Shown: positions 18,133 to 30,400 of the stretch, piece by piece
How the letters are laid out: every line of letters begins with the position of its first letter
How positions within the stretch are numbered: the stretch's first letter is position 1
DNA from: Verrucomicrobiota bacterium
GTDB lineage: Bacteria; Verrucomicrobiota; Kiritimatiellia; SS1-B-03-39; UBA6053
DNA length: 64,000 nt
Direction of reading: 5' to 3'
Assembly: GCA_020831625.1 (NCBI GenBank)
Contig: JAFIGD010000025.1
Coordinates: 1-64,000 of the forward strand
Translations under genes and position numbers: made by a program
Notes under the pieces: generated by a model
Databases searched by the model: none
What the model was told of the DNA's origin: nothing
The model's input: only the letters and a program-made list of their open reading frames with translations

Positions 18133-20439
18133 CTAAACCGACAGCCGGATCTCTCCGCCCTGTCCGGCGGGCAGCATCGCGGTGGACGGCGCGTCGACGC
18201 CTTTCTCGAACCGCACCGTGACCGGTTCGCCCCGCCAGGTGCGGGTGAGCGTGACGTTTTCCCAGGACTTCGGCAGCCGGGGCGTGACGGTCAGCGCGTC
18301 ATATCCGGATTCAAATCCGAGCAGACCCTCCCACAGGGCCATCCACATCCAGGCCGCGGAACCGGTCCGCCAACCCGACAGGAAAAGATTGCGCTGCGCG
18401 CGCTCTCCGCCGGCGGGTCCGATGTAGTAATTCGGCACCACATAGGGCTCGCTGTCGACATTGGGCTTGTTATCCACCACCGGCAGCACCGCTTTCCAGG
18501 CCCGCAGGGCCTCCTCCGCATGACCCGCCCGCGCCAGCGCCAGCATCCAGAAGCCGTTGCCGTGCACATACACACTGCCGTTTTCGTAAAAGCCGGCGGT
18601 CATGGCGGTCATCTGCCCGATCCGCGGCACCAGTTTTTGAAACGGCGGCGCGTGCAGAATGCAGCCGTAACCGGTATCCAAATGCTCCCGGACCGAGGCG
18701 ATCATTTTTTTCTCCTGCTCAGGCGTGGAGATCCCGGCCATCATCGCCCAGCTTTGCGGATTGAGGAAAATCTTTCCGCATCCGTTGTCTTCCGGCTGCG
18801 TGTCTTTGGAGCCGACCTTGCGCCCTTCGTCGTCAAAGGCCCGGATAAACCAGTCGCCGTCCCAGCAGTTTGCCTGAATCGTCTCATGCAGTTCGTTGGA
18901 GGCGGTGCGCATTTCTTCGGCAATCTCCGTTTTCCCCAGCACGTCCGCGAGTTCCGCGAACAGATCGCAGCCGTACTTGACCTGCATGGACAGCATCACG
19001 CTCACGCCCTCGCCGCCGGCACCGACCCCGTTCATGGTGTCGCACCAGTCTCCGTACCGAATCCGGACCAGGCCGTACTGCCCCCGGTCCTCCAGCAAAT
19101 GACGCTGCGCGCGCAAGACGTGCTCCCACATGCTCGCCTCCCCCGGCTCGGGATTTTTTTCGTCCGGCAGCCAGGCCACGGTTTCGTCCAACAGCGCCAT
19201 GTCGCCGGTTTCCTTCAGATAGCGGCTCAGCGCCATAATCATCCAGCAGGGACTGTCCGCATAGTGCTGCACATCCAGCTGACCGTTCGGCAAACGCCAG
19301 GCCCGGATACAGCGGCCCGAGGCGTACTGCTTGCTGAACACCTCTTTCAAACAACTCCGCGACAACGCCGGATTGGTCTGCGACAGCGCGAAGGTGTCCT
19401 GCAGCACATCCCGGAATCCGCGCCCGATCACCCGCCCCCAGCGGCCCACAAACTCCAACTGATGTTTCAGCCAGAAGTTTGGCCAGCGGTTGAAATCCCC
19501 GTCCGGGGTCTCCACCACCCAGCGGCCGGCCAGATCCGAGGCGTATTTCGCCAAATCGGCGCGGACTGAATCAATAAAACCGGGCTTCAACAAGGCCGCG
19601 ACATGCTCCCGCCCCTCATCCTCCCCGTGACACATGCCGATGGCGAAGGACAGGGTCCAGGTCTCGCCCGCGCCCAGCATCTTCACAAAATGCTGCGAGG
19701 CCCCCAGCCAGTCGGTGCCCGCTTTGGGGTTGTGCACGGGCTCCTCCAGCATCGCCCGCGGCTTCTCGGGCGTGCCGTAAGGACCGTAAAACGACTCCCG
19801 GTTCAGGGTCACCGTATCGGGCACCTGATCACACGCGAAAAAAGCGTTGAAATATTTGGGAAACTTCACACAGCGGTTTTCACCGAGAATAAAATTGCCG
19901 TCCTCCACATAATGACCCGCCAGCACCGCAATAAAATCCATCAGCGTGCTGCCGCCGGTCAGATGCATTTCCATGAACGGAGCCACCCGCAGTTTACGGG
20001 CAACCTTGTCATGATTGGTCACCTTCAGCGTCCAGACCTCGGCCGGAATATCCTCGCGGGGCACCATCACTTCCCAGACCGCCTCAATGTCTTTGCGGCG
20101 GCTGCTCATCACCTGACGGTTGGCGCCGACCCGGCATTCCCACGCCTCGAAATCCGCCGGACCGACCGCGCCGGTCACCGTCCACCAGTCGCGGCTTTCC
20201 TCATCGCGGAGATAGACGTGCCGCGGTCCGCCGCGTCCGTCGGGGTCTTCGGTCAGATTCATCCGGTACCCCTCGTCACTCGGCTGATAAAACGCCGCGC
20301 AGGTGCCGAACTGGGTCATATTCACCATCCAGTTCTTGTTGCAAAGGTAGTTGTGCCAGGCCCGCGGGGTGAAGCGGTCGGTGATCACATATTCAAGGGT
20401 ACTGTCGTCAAAACGGCCGTGAGTTTGGGTCAGATTCAT
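18133..20439 (-). CDS. GH94-family glycoside phosphorylase
   Basis: A 768-residue cytoplasmic enzyme of family GH94 (cellobiose, chitobiose or related beta-glycoside phosphorylases), which split disaccharides with phosphate to give a sugar-1-phosphate. The N-terminal beta-sandwich domain (about 1-280) includes FGTCAAFYQPSDEGYRMN and DWWTVTG. The (alpha/alpha)6 barrel follows, with RDVLQDTFAL, DVQHYADSPCW and the catalytic-acid motif YGDWCD near residue 465 (GDWND in characterised members). NGSVYVHGNGFWMLAL and the GWRTGSAAWMW phosphate-site region come later. The sugar-1-phosphate product could feed the UDP-sugar pyrophosphorylase. Exact substrate is open. Confidence 0.88.
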   Translation of the reverse strand: MNLTQTHGRFDDSTLEYVITDRFTPRAWHNYLCNKNWMVNMTQFGTCAAFYQPSDEGYRMNLTEDPDGRGGPRHVYLRDEESRDWWTVTGAVGPADFEAWECRVGANRQVMSSRRKDIEAVWEVMVPREDIPAEVWTLKVTNHDKVARKLRVAPFMEMHLTGGSTLMDFIAVLAGHYVEDGNFILGENRCVKFPKYFNAFFACDQVPDTVTLNRESFYGPYGTPEKPRAMLEEPVHNPKAGTDWLGASQHFVKMLGAGETWTLSFAIGMCHGEDEGREHVAALLKPGFIDSVRADLAKYASDLAGRWVVETPDGDFNRWPNFWLKHQLEFVGRWGRVIGRGFRDVLQDTFALSQTNPALSRSCLKEVFSKQYASGRCIRAWRLPNGQLDVQHYADSPCWMIMALSRYLKETGDMALLDETVAWLPDEKNPEPGEASMWEHVLRAQRHLLEDRGQYGLVRIRYGDWCDTMNGVGAGGEGVSVMLSMQVKYGCDLFAELADVLGKTEIAEEMRTASNELHETIQANCWDGDWFIRAFDDEGRKVGSKDTQPEDNGCGKIFLNPQSWAMMAGISTPEQEKKMIASVREHLDTGYGCILHAPPFQKLVPRIGQMTAMTAGFYENGSVYVHGNGFWMLALARAGHAEEALRAWKAVLPVVDNKPNVDSEPYVVPNYYIGPAGGERAQRNLFLSGWRTGSAAWMWMALWEGLLGFESGYDALTVTPRLPKSWENVTLTRTWRGEPVTVRFEKGVDAPSTAMLPAGQGGEIRLSV

Positions 20440-20475
20440 AGATCAATATCAGGGTTGGGATTATTCAGAAAAACG

Positions 20476-21219
20476 TCAGGCCGCGAACCGTGGCCTGCGC
20501 AGATATCTTCGCAACATCGCGAAAAAAAGACGGGTGTCATGCAAGGGACGAATATAGCTTTTTTCGGTGCCGTATATCGCCGCCACCGGCACCGAGCCCA
20601 TGCGGATCCCGATTTCGTCCAGTTTCAAAAGGATCTCGGACTCGGCCGCGAACCCGGTGCTGTCGGAACGGACCATGTTGATCACATCGGTCTGGTACAG
20701 GCGGAAACCGTTCTGCGTGTCGGCAATATACTGCTTCATATGACGGTTGAGCATGGCGCTCATCCAGTCGTTGGTCCTCCGCCGGATCCAGGGCATCCGT
20801 TTCCGGTCAATCGTGCGGTTCCCCACCAGAACCGGAATCCCGGTGCGGTTGTAGATATCAAAAAACCGCAGCACATCATGCGGATCATGCTGCCCGTCGC
20901 TGTCCAGCGTCACCACCGCGTCATAACCCTCTTTTTCCGCATACTCAAAGCCGCGCGACAAGGCCGCGCCTTTGCCTCCGTTTTTCTCAAGCCGGATCAC
21001 ATGCGCCCCGGCGGCCTCGGCCAGATCCCCGGTACCGTCCGTCGATCCGTCATCCACCACCAACACCTGAACCGACAGCTCCCGCAACTCCCGAACCAGC
21101 CGCTCAATAAAGCGGGACTCGTTGTACGCCGGCATAATCGCCAAATAATTCTGGAGCATCAACGGATCCATCACCGTTGGCGCCGGCAGCTGCAGCCGGT
21201 TGCGGTCAGACCGCTTCAT
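20476..21219 (-). CDS. Family 2 glycosyltransferase (polyprenyl-phosphate sugar synthase type)
   Basis: A 247-residue GT-A enzyme. The nucleotide-sugar motif VLVVDDGSTDGT lies near residue 53 and the metal-binding motif VVTLDSDGQHDP near 105. FRLYQTDVINM follows, resembling DPM1/GtrB-like polyprenyl-phosphate mannose or glucose synthases, but no C-terminal membrane helices are present. The start at 21219 overlaps the end of lipA by 14 bases; an internal ATG (PTVMDPLML) would remove the overlap. Acceptor and donor are unknown. Confidence 0.82.
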   Translation of the reverse strand: MKRSDRNRLQLPAPTVMDPLMLQNYLAIMPAYNESRFIERLVRELRELSVQVLVVDDGSTDGTGDLAEAAGAHVIRLEKNGGKGAALSRGFEYAEKEGYDAVVTLDSDGQHDPHDVLRFFDIYNRTGIPVLVGNRTIDRKRMPWIRRRTNDWMSAMLNRHMKQYIADTQNGFRLYQTDVINMVRSDSTGFAAESEILLKLDEIGIRMGSVPVAAIYGTEKSYIRPLHDTRLFFAMLRRYLRRPRFAA

Positions 21220-22105
21220 TCGCGACCTTTCCTCCCCGCGCGGTCATCATTTCCGCATACAGCGTCTCCGCCTTGTACGACGACCTCACAAACGGACCGC
21301 TGGCCACCGCCTGAAAACCGATCTCCCGGGCCCGAACCTCATACCGCGCGAATTCCTCCGGGGTCACAAACCGGTGCACCGGCTCGTGATCTTTCGAAGG
21401 CCGTAAATACTGCCCGATCGTCAGCATCTTCACCCCGTGCGCCACCAGATCCTCCAGCGTCTCGTACACCTGCTCTTCGGTTTCTCCGAGACCCACCATC
21501 AAGCCGGACTTCACCTCAAGCCGGGGCTCCCACTCCGACGCCGTTTTCAGCGCCCACAGCGAGCGTCCGTAATTCGCCTGCGGCCGAATCTGGGCCTGCA
21601 AATGACGCACCGTCTCGATATTGTGCGAATATACATGCGGCGCCGAGCGCAACAGAATCTCCAGACTCTCCAGACGCCCCTCGAAATCCGGGGTCAACAC
21701 CTCAACCGTGATTCCCGGACACATCGCCTTCACCGCCTCGATCGTCTCCGCGAAAATCGTCGCCCCGCCGTCAAGCTGATCATCCCGGTTCACACTGGTG
21801 ATCACGATATGCTCCAGCTTCATCTCCCTGGCCGCCGAGGCCACCCGGCGCGGCTCCAGCGCGTCCAGCTCCGGCGGACGCCCGGATTTCACCGAACAAA
21901 ACCCGCAGCTCCGCGTACACACGTCCCCCAGAATCATCACCGTGGCCGTGCCGCTGCTCCAGCACTCATGACGGTTCGGGCACTTCGCCTCCTCACACAC
22001 CGTGTGCAAATGCAGCGATTTCACCAGGCCGTGCACCTGCGTGAAGTCCTTGTTGGTCTGCAGACTGCGGCGAATCCAGGGGGGAAAGCGGTGTGGTTTA
22101 TCCAT
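21206..22105 (-). CDS. lipA: Lipoyl synthase
   Basis: A 299-residue radical-SAM enzyme that inserts two sulfurs into octanoyl groups on lipoyl domains. Both cluster motifs are visible: the auxiliary cluster CEEAKCPNRHEC (about residues 38-49) and the radical-SAM CTRSCGFC (about 64-71). The family segments ITSVNRDDQLDGGA, VYSHNIETV, KSGLMVGLGET and the C-terminal GPFVRSSYKAE, with the RSSY serine, are also present. Length is normal. No lipB or lipoyl-dependent dehydrogenase gene lies beside it. Confidence 0.96.
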   Translation of the reverse strand: MDKPHRFPPWIRRSLQTNKDFTQVHGLVKSLHLHTVCEEAKCPNRHECWSSGTATVMILGDVCTRSCGFCSVKSGRPPELDALEPRRVASAAREMKLEHIVITSVNRDDQLDGGATIFAETIEAVKAMCPGITVEVLTPDFEGRLESLEILLRSAPHVYSHNIETVRHLQAQIRPQANYGRSLWALKTASEWEPRLEVKSGLMVGLGETEEQVYETLEDLVAHGVKMLTIGQYLRPSKDHEPVHRFVTPEEFARYEVRAREIGFQAVASGPFVRSSYKAETLYAEMMTARGGKVANEAV

Positions 22106-22162
22106 GCCGTTTTACATATCCGCCCAACCACCGAACGTCAATCCAACGCAATTAATAAAACC

Positions 22163-22203
22163 TTGACTTATAACTCAAAAAAAGTTTAATTATGAGTTAT
22201 AAG
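22163..22203 (+). promoter_or_regulatory. Promoter and palindromic operator of the Fic gene
   Basis: TTGACT (22163-22168) and TTTAAT (22185-22190), 16 bases apart, form a sigma-70-like promoter. Perfect 11-bp inverted arms CTTATAACTCA (22167-22177) and TGAGTTATAAG (22193-22203) straddle it, so a dimeric repressor bound there would block transcription. The winged helix of the Fic protein itself is the obvious candidate. Confidence 0.7.
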
Positions 22204-22220
22204 CAGGAGATTTATTCCTC

Positions 22221-23298
22221 ATGATGTGGAATTGGCAACAAAATGACTGGCCGGACTTTCGCTACAACGCTTCGGCGTTGAGGCAGCCCGAATCCGTTTT
22301 TTTAAGAGAATCCGGCGTGATGCTTGGCTCGGTCCAGCATTTGAACCCGAACGACTTCGAAAAATTGAAAATTGAGGTCATCAGCACCGAAGCCTTGAAA
22401 ACCTCCGCCATTGAAGGCGAATTTCTGAACCGAAACAGCCTCCAATCCTCCATACGGCGACATTTCGGCCTGCACACCGACAATCGGCGGATTTCTCCCG
22501 GCGAAGAAGGCATTGCAGAGATGATGGTAGACCTCTACACGCATTTTGACGCCCCCCTGACCCGGAAAACACTCTGCGGATGGCACGCGATGCTGACCCA
22601 GGGTCGGCGCGACCTCAAAGACATCGGCTCATACCGCACCCATCCCGAACCCATGCAGGTCATCTCCGGTGCTCTCCATGAACCCCGAATCCATTTTGAA
22701 GCGCCGCCCTCAGAGCGGATGAACACGGAAATGAACATGTTTTTGCACTGGTTCAACGGATCCCACACCCTCCCTGCGCTTACCCGCTCGGGCATGGCCC
22801 ATCTTTATTTTGTAAGCATTCACCCCTTTGAGGACGGGAACGGCCGTATAGGGCGGGCGATATCTGAAAAAGTTCTTTCGCAATGTATCGGCAACCCTTC
22901 CCTCATTGCTCTGGCCGACCGGATAGAATCCAACCGGAAAGCCTATTATAGCGCTCTGGAGGCGGCAAATAAGCAAAATGAAATTACAGCATGGCTGGTT
23001 TATTTTGCCAACGAAATTCTGGAAGCCCAACGAACAACCCAAGTGCGCATACAATTCCTCATTTCAAAAACGAAATTCTTTGACCGGATGCGCGGGAAAC
23101 TGAATCCGAGACAGGAAAAAGCGCTGATCAAGATGTTCAGCAAAGGACCGGAAGGATTTACAGGCGGACTCAGCGCCGAAAACTATCTCGCCATCACCCG
23201 GACCTCCCGCGCGACCGCCACCCGCGACTTAACCGAACTGGTTCAGTTGGGCGCCCTGCGCCGCACCGGGCAACTGAAAAGCACCCGCTACTGGCTCG

Positions 23299-23306
<8 letters not shown>
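22221..23306 (+). CDS. Fic-domain AMP-transferase with N-terminal DUF4172-like and C-terminal winged-helix regions
   Basis: A 361-residue Fic protein. The catalytic motif HPFEDGNGRIGR (about residues 203-214) carries the active His and the nucleotide-binding residues, so it should transfer AMP or another nucleotide moiety to protein hydroxyls. An inhibitory motif (S/T)xxxE(G/N) appears as TSAIEGE near residue 60, placing it in class II, where the inhibitory helix is N-terminal in the same chain. The opening WNWQQNDWPDFRY matches the DUF4172 type. The C-terminal 80 residues resemble a winged helix (YLAITRTSRATATRDLTELVQLGALRRTG). Its promoter carries a perfect palindrome, suggesting autoregulation. 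It overlaps the convergent recQ by eight bases. Confidence 0.9.
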
Positions 23307-25365
<2,059 letters not shown>

Positions 25366-25414
25366 GGCTTTTCACATAATCAATCCTCCCCAAAAGCCAA
25401 GACTCTTTCCGTAC

Positions 25415-25434
25415 GGGCGACATCCATGTCGCCC
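25415..25434. repeat. Perfect 9-bp-stem hairpin in spacer
   Basis: GGGCGACATCCATGTCGCCC has 9-bp arms and a 2-base centre, in the 195-base spacer between divergent recQ and the response regulator. No T-tract follows, so it is not an obvious terminator. It could be a repeat-family member or a control site. Confidence 0.5.
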
Positions 25435-25560
25435 CTTACGTAGTCCCCAAATCGCCCCCCGCTCTGTTAGAATCCTGTTCAACCTCGGTTTTCCATTGCG
25501 AAAATTCGATGAAAAAGCGATAAGCGGATTGTTACCCAACCCGACAAAGGAGACACGCGC

Positions 25561-26253
25561 ATGTCCAAAGGCACGATTTGCATAGTCGAAGATGAAGAGG
25601 ATATCCGGGAGATTCTGGAAATTCAGCTCAAACGCGAAGGCTACACCCCGCTTGCCGCCGACACCGGGGAAAAAGGCCTGCGCATGATCCGCGAGCACCT
25701 GCCGCAGCTTGTTCTCCTCGATGTCATGCTCCCCGGCATGGACGGGTTTGATGTCTGCCGCGCCCTGCGCTCGGAGAAATCCACCCGCGAAATTCCGGTC
25801 ATCATGCTCACCGCCCGCGGCGAGGAGGCCGACATCGTCACCGGCCTCGAGATCGGCGCCGACGATTACATCACCAAACCCTTCTCCCCCCGGGTCGTCC
25901 TCTCGCGGGTCAAATCCGTGCTCCGCCGCGGGCAGCGCAGTCAGGAGGACCCCAGCGGCATCCTCGAATACGGAAAAATCGTCGTCGACCAGCCCCGGCA
26001 CCTCGTGAAAGTCAACGATGAGCCCGTCGATCTGACCGCCACCGAATACAAGCTCCTCGTCTTTCTCGCCAAGCGCCCCGGCTGGGTCTTCACCCGCCAG
26101 CAGATCGTCGACAACGTCCGCGGCGAGGACTACGCCGTCACCGAGCGCAGCGTCGACGTTCAGGTCGTCGGCCTCCGCAAAAAACTCGGCGACCAGGCCG
26201 ACCTCATCGAAACCGTGCGCGGGGTCGGATACCGCGCCAAAGAACTCGCCTGA
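25561..26253 (+). CDS. OmpR/PhoB-type response regulator
   Basis: A 230-residue two-domain regulator. The receiver domain (1-120) has the acidic pocket EDEED, the phospho-acceptor Asp54 in LLDVMLPG, MLTARG and the conserved Lys in YITKPF. The C-terminal winged-helix DNA-binding domain (about 130-228) shows LTATEYKLLVFLAKRPGWVFTR and the recognition-helix region YAVTERSVDVQVVGLRKKLG. A strong AAGGAGA ribosome site precedes the ATG. No histidine kinase is adjacent, so it is an orphan here. Its closest functional analogues would be PhoB-like regulators, but the signal is unknown. Confidence 0.92.
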   Translation: MSKGTICIVEDEEDIREILEIQLKREGYTPLAADTGEKGLRMIREHLPQLVLLDVMLPGMDGFDVCRALRSEKSTREIPVIMLTARGEEADIVTGLEIGADDYITKPFSPRVVLSRVKSVLRRGQRSQEDPSGILEYGKIVVDQPRHLVKVNDEPVDLTATEYKLLVFLAKRPGWVFTRQQIVDNVRGEDYAVTERSVDVQVVGLRKKLGDQADLIETVRGVGYRAKELA

Positions 26254-26262
26254 TCACGGATC

Positions 26263-27435
26263 TCACTCGAATTCGACCCGGATTTGCCGGGGAGAGCCCA
26301 GTTCCGCCCCCTCTCCGGGGGCGTGCAGTTCCACGGTGAAAAATTTTCCGCGCGCGGAGGGATTGTCCAAAGGCGTGATCCGGAGAAGTTGCGGTTCCGA
26401 ATCCCCCTCGTCCCAGTGCAGGACGGTTTCAGCCGGCACATAATCCGTGTTGGCTCTGGCACTGCCGTCCCGGGTGCGGACCGCCGCGCTGGCCCTTCCG
26501 CGCCCCTCCCCGCGCCGCTCAACCTCAATCTCAACCGCCAGCGCGTTATATGCGGCCCGCATCCGCTCCTCCCGAAATGCAAGCGCGGGCCCCGAAGTCG
26601 CCGGTGCCGCGGGCGCAGCCGACCGGAGGCCGGAAACCGCGGGCGCGTCCGAACCCTCCCTGTTCACCCGGAGATCCCTCACAACAAACGTGTGGTCGGC
26701 TCCGACAAGGCCCAGCCCGGAAAAAGTGACCGGCGCGCCGTCGGCAATCCGGTGCGTGGAGGAGATCAGGCCCTTTCCGTCCCGCGCGGAAGCCTCCCAA
26801 CTAAAATGATCGCTTTGGCCCGAATCCCCGCCCTCCGGGCGGTTTGTGTCAAACTCGGTAACAAACTTGATTTCCGAGGGGGACTCGCGGATTGCCAGAA
26901 TGCGCACCCGGATCTCTCTTCCGGGATCAATGCCCGGCCGATGTCCCCTGTTCAACACCGTTCCCGCGTCACCGACCCGCGCCTGATCCCGCATACCCCC
27001 CGCCCAGTCGCCCCGGCGGTCAAACAACGTTTCAGCCCCCCGGGACTGACGATACATGCCGAGTCCAACCCCGCCGTTCCCCGCGCTGCGGGAGCCGATC
27101 GCGTGAAACATCCCCGTCCAGCTGTCCGTCACCTGTGTCTGGCCGTTCCCGTTGACCGGCTCTCCGTGAAACAAGCCGAATGCGATACGCTGCGGACTGT
27201 TGTTGGCACTGGAACCTCCCTGCCATTGAAACGTCACCTCAACCGAATCGCCGACCTCCGCCAACGCCACCGGGGCGAAACTGGCAACCACGCCCTGCCA
27301 GGTGTCGGTCCCGGCCCGCGTGAATTCACCGCTTGCGGAATCAAGTCGCCCCTCGTTGAGCGTAAATAACGCCGGCGACTCCGCCCGAAGCGTTCCTGAC
27401 ATCCAGACCAAACCGGCCGCGATAAATAACTTCAT
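26263..27435 (-). CDS. Secreted protein with C-terminal Calx-beta domain
   Basis: A 390-residue protein with an N-terminal signal peptide (MKLFIAAGLVWMSGTLRAES). The middle part resembles a concanavalin-like or laminin-like carbohydrate-binding sandwich (VTFQWQGGSSANNSPQRIAFGLF). A C-terminal Calx-beta module follows (about residues 290-390), with VEIEVERRGEGRGRASAAVR and the typical ANTDYVPAETVLHW. Calx-beta modules bind calcium and occur in adhesins and secreted polysaccharide enzymes. No catalytic motif is seen. It follows the 1870-residue protein by 20 bases on the same strand, so the two are probably co-expressed. Confidence 0.72.
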   Translation of the reverse strand: MKLFIAAGLVWMSGTLRAESPALFTLNEGRLDSASGEFTRAGTDTWQGVVASFAPVALAEVGDSVEVTFQWQGGSSANNSPQRIAFGLFHGEPVNGNGQTQVTDSWTGMFHAIGSRSAGNGGVGLGMYRQSRGAETLFDRRGDWAGGMRDQARVGDAGTVLNRGHRPGIDPGREIRVRILAIRESPSEIKFVTEFDTNRPEGGDSGQSDHFSWEASARDGKGLISSTHRIADGAPVTFSGLGLVGADHTFVVRDLRVNREGSDAPAVSGLRSAAPAAPATSGPALAFREERMRAAYNALAVEIEVERRGEGRGRASAAVRTRDGSARANTDYVPAETVLHWDEGDSEPQLLRITPLDNPSARGKFFTVELHAPGEGAELGSPRQIRVEFE

Positions 27436-27455
27436 TTCTTTCCTTTTTATAAAGA

Positions 27456-30400
27456 CTATTCCGAAACCCTGACCTCAATCCGATAAAAAACCCGCTCTGC
27501 CCACGGCGCGGACGCCGGAGGCTCCTCTCCGAATTCATGGAGCGTATACCAGGCTTCAAGAGCGTTGGTCAAGTCATCCGTCCAGCGGATCCGGTACTCC
27601 CGGCCCTCACGCGCGTCAAACATCGGCAGGCCTGCCTCGTTCCATCCGGTAATCTCGAATCGCTCTTCCGTGCCGGGAGTCAGCCCCGCGATCCAGATGT
27701 CCCGGATACGCATGGGAATTCCACCCTGATCCACCACAGCCGTCTCATCGTCTTCGGAAGGGAAATAGGTATCCATCCAGGCCTGAAACGGATCATCTTC
27801 AGCGGTGTTGACAATCTGAATGCCGGCGGGACCGGGATCATTCATGCCGCCAAAGTGAATGGACTGGAAAGGACCGCTCAGGTTGCGGAACACCACATAG
27901 GCGGGTCCGTCCACCGCCGCGGCGGCGGATGTGGCCGTGGATTCCGCCAGATTGCCGTCCCAGCCTCCGGTCTCATCCCGGATAAACAGCGACTCCCCGT
28001 TGATCGTGATCCGCTGGGTCTGCGGCGGACTCACCCGGCTGCCCGCAAAGTACACATACAAATCATAGGTCAGGTAGGGAATATCATCCAGCGTGTAGGT
28101 CGCCGAACTCCCGTTCCGGGTCCAGGAGGTGGCCAGCATGCGCGCCAGGCCGCTGTCCACCGGCGTTGTGTTGTTGCGGTAGGCGCGGTTGGACTGCTGC
28201 GTCACCGTCAAAGGCGCCGCCTCCCCGTTGTTGTCGATAAATCCGGACAGCGTCGCGCCATCCCGGGTGACATTGTTCCAATACCGCACCGGCACCGCCC
28301 CGGCATATTCGTAGTTTTCAAGAAGCAGCGTCGGAGACCCGGTGGTGAAATTCAGGCTGATCACCTCCGGATTCACGGTCGGACGGGCGTCCACAAACCG
28401 GGAGAGCACATCCCGCCCTCCGCGGTTGTCCTCGGCCGTCAGCGTCACCGAATAGGTTCCGGGATGAAACACATGACTCGTCACCGCCCCCACAGAGGAA
28501 ATCCCGTCACCGAAATCCCAGCGGAAGGTGACCGGATCCCCGTCTGGATCCACAGTGTCCGTGGCATCGAACGTGAAAAGATCGCCCTCCTGTGAAATAG
28601 AGAAGGCCGCCACCGGATTCGCATTGGTGTTTTCCCCGACGCTCAAGGTCCACACCGGTGCGGTGCTCAGATTCCCAAACGGATCCCGCACCCGCAGACG
28701 CACCTGCCGGTCCCCCGCGTCAAAGTAGTGGTGTGTGACCGACGGACCCGTGGTCACTGCCGTCTGTCCGTCCCCGAAATCCCAGAAATACATCAGCGGA
28801 TAGCCGTCCGGACTGACCGTCTCTCCGGCATGAAACACCACCGGCTGGGAAATCTCCGCCTCCCCGGGAGCCGAAAACGCCGCCAGCGGGGCGCGGGTGA
28901 CCGGCTGAATCCCGGGCGCATTGCCGAAGAGCTGTATGCGGTACAACTCCACAAACCAGCCCTGCGGCGATTCCGCCTGCGGCACAATGTCCCAGCGGTA
29001 TCCGGAGTAGGCGGTGGTGTTGCTCACGGGGAAGGAACGGGTATAACGGGTCTGCCCCTCCCAGTCCAAATCATTGCGCACATCGATCACCTCCCAGTTC
29101 ACCCCGTCCAGCGTGCCGCTGAAAACAATATCCTTCGGATCCCGGTCATTCCAGGCGGGTGGATTGGTGAGCGTGTATTCATCCGCCACATACCCGTACC
29201 GCCGCCCGCTCTGCTCAAAATGCACTTCGATGAAGCCTTCGGATTCGTTCACCAGCCAGCGGGTGTCGGTACTGCCGTCAAACAGGTTTTCCGGTCCGGT
29301 GTTCGGAAGAAACTGACCGTTCGCGGAAACCCGTTTTCCAAAATCCCGGCCGAAATCGAGTTGCTCCGGCGGATCGAGTACACGAATCGTTTGCCCTGTG
29401 GTGAAGGTGGCGCCCCCTTCCGTCTCAACCGTGAGCGTCACCACATACGTTCCCGCGCTGTAGCTTTGAGAAACCGTACGTCCCGCGCCCACAGCGCCGT
29501 TCCCGAAATCCCAGATATGGCGGACAATCTCTCCGTCCGGTGCCGAACTGGGCCCGCCCTCAAAGTTGAGCGTCAGCGGCTCTCCGGACGCGGGCTGAAA
29601 AAAGGAACGTGTGCCCACCGGATCCTCCGGCAGAAAATTCACGGTTTCCGGCAAAATCAACTGACCCGGATCCGGACTCACCAGAAAATCAATCACCGGA
29701 CGGCCCGGAGCCCAAAACAGATCCTCGGGAAGCACCGACCGCATTGCGAATCCGGGCCCCGCCCAGGACAGTTGCAGCAGGGGATACCAATCCGGCGCAT
29801 TGCTGTCGCTGGCGTGAAACCGCGCCTCAAAGGCATGATATCCCGCTGAAAGCCCCACCGTGTTCTCCACGGTCACCGGACCGCTGAACTGCTTGCCCGT
29901 TCCCGTGTTCAGCACCTCCAGACCGCCTAACGTCAAATGCAGATTATCCCGGACCTGCGCCCGGAACGTGTACGCCCCGCTTTCCGGAACCTTGAAATAC
30001 CCTGTGAATCGAAACGCGAACTGATCCGCCTGCTGTCGATACCGGATATCCAACATGGGCAAGACCCCCTCGCTCAACGGGGAAAGCGTGTTGATGTTGC
30101 CCATGTTCCGCCGCCAAACCGAAGCATTGTACAACTGAAAGAAAACCCCGGGCAACAACTCTTCACCCGCTTCGGCTGAGAATTCCGGGGCGCGCCGGCC
30201 TTCGGCATCCAAAATGCTGATCGGCTTAAACAGGCTGCTGGAGGCCCCCTGCGCATCGGTAACCGTCAACTGAACCTGCGTGTTCATCGGTTCGGTGAAC
30301 GTGTGCGAAGGACTCACCCCCGCGCCGGTGGCTCCGTCGCCGAAATCCCAGGTGTAACTCAAAGCCTGACCTTCCGGATCCACACTACCCGAAGCGTTGA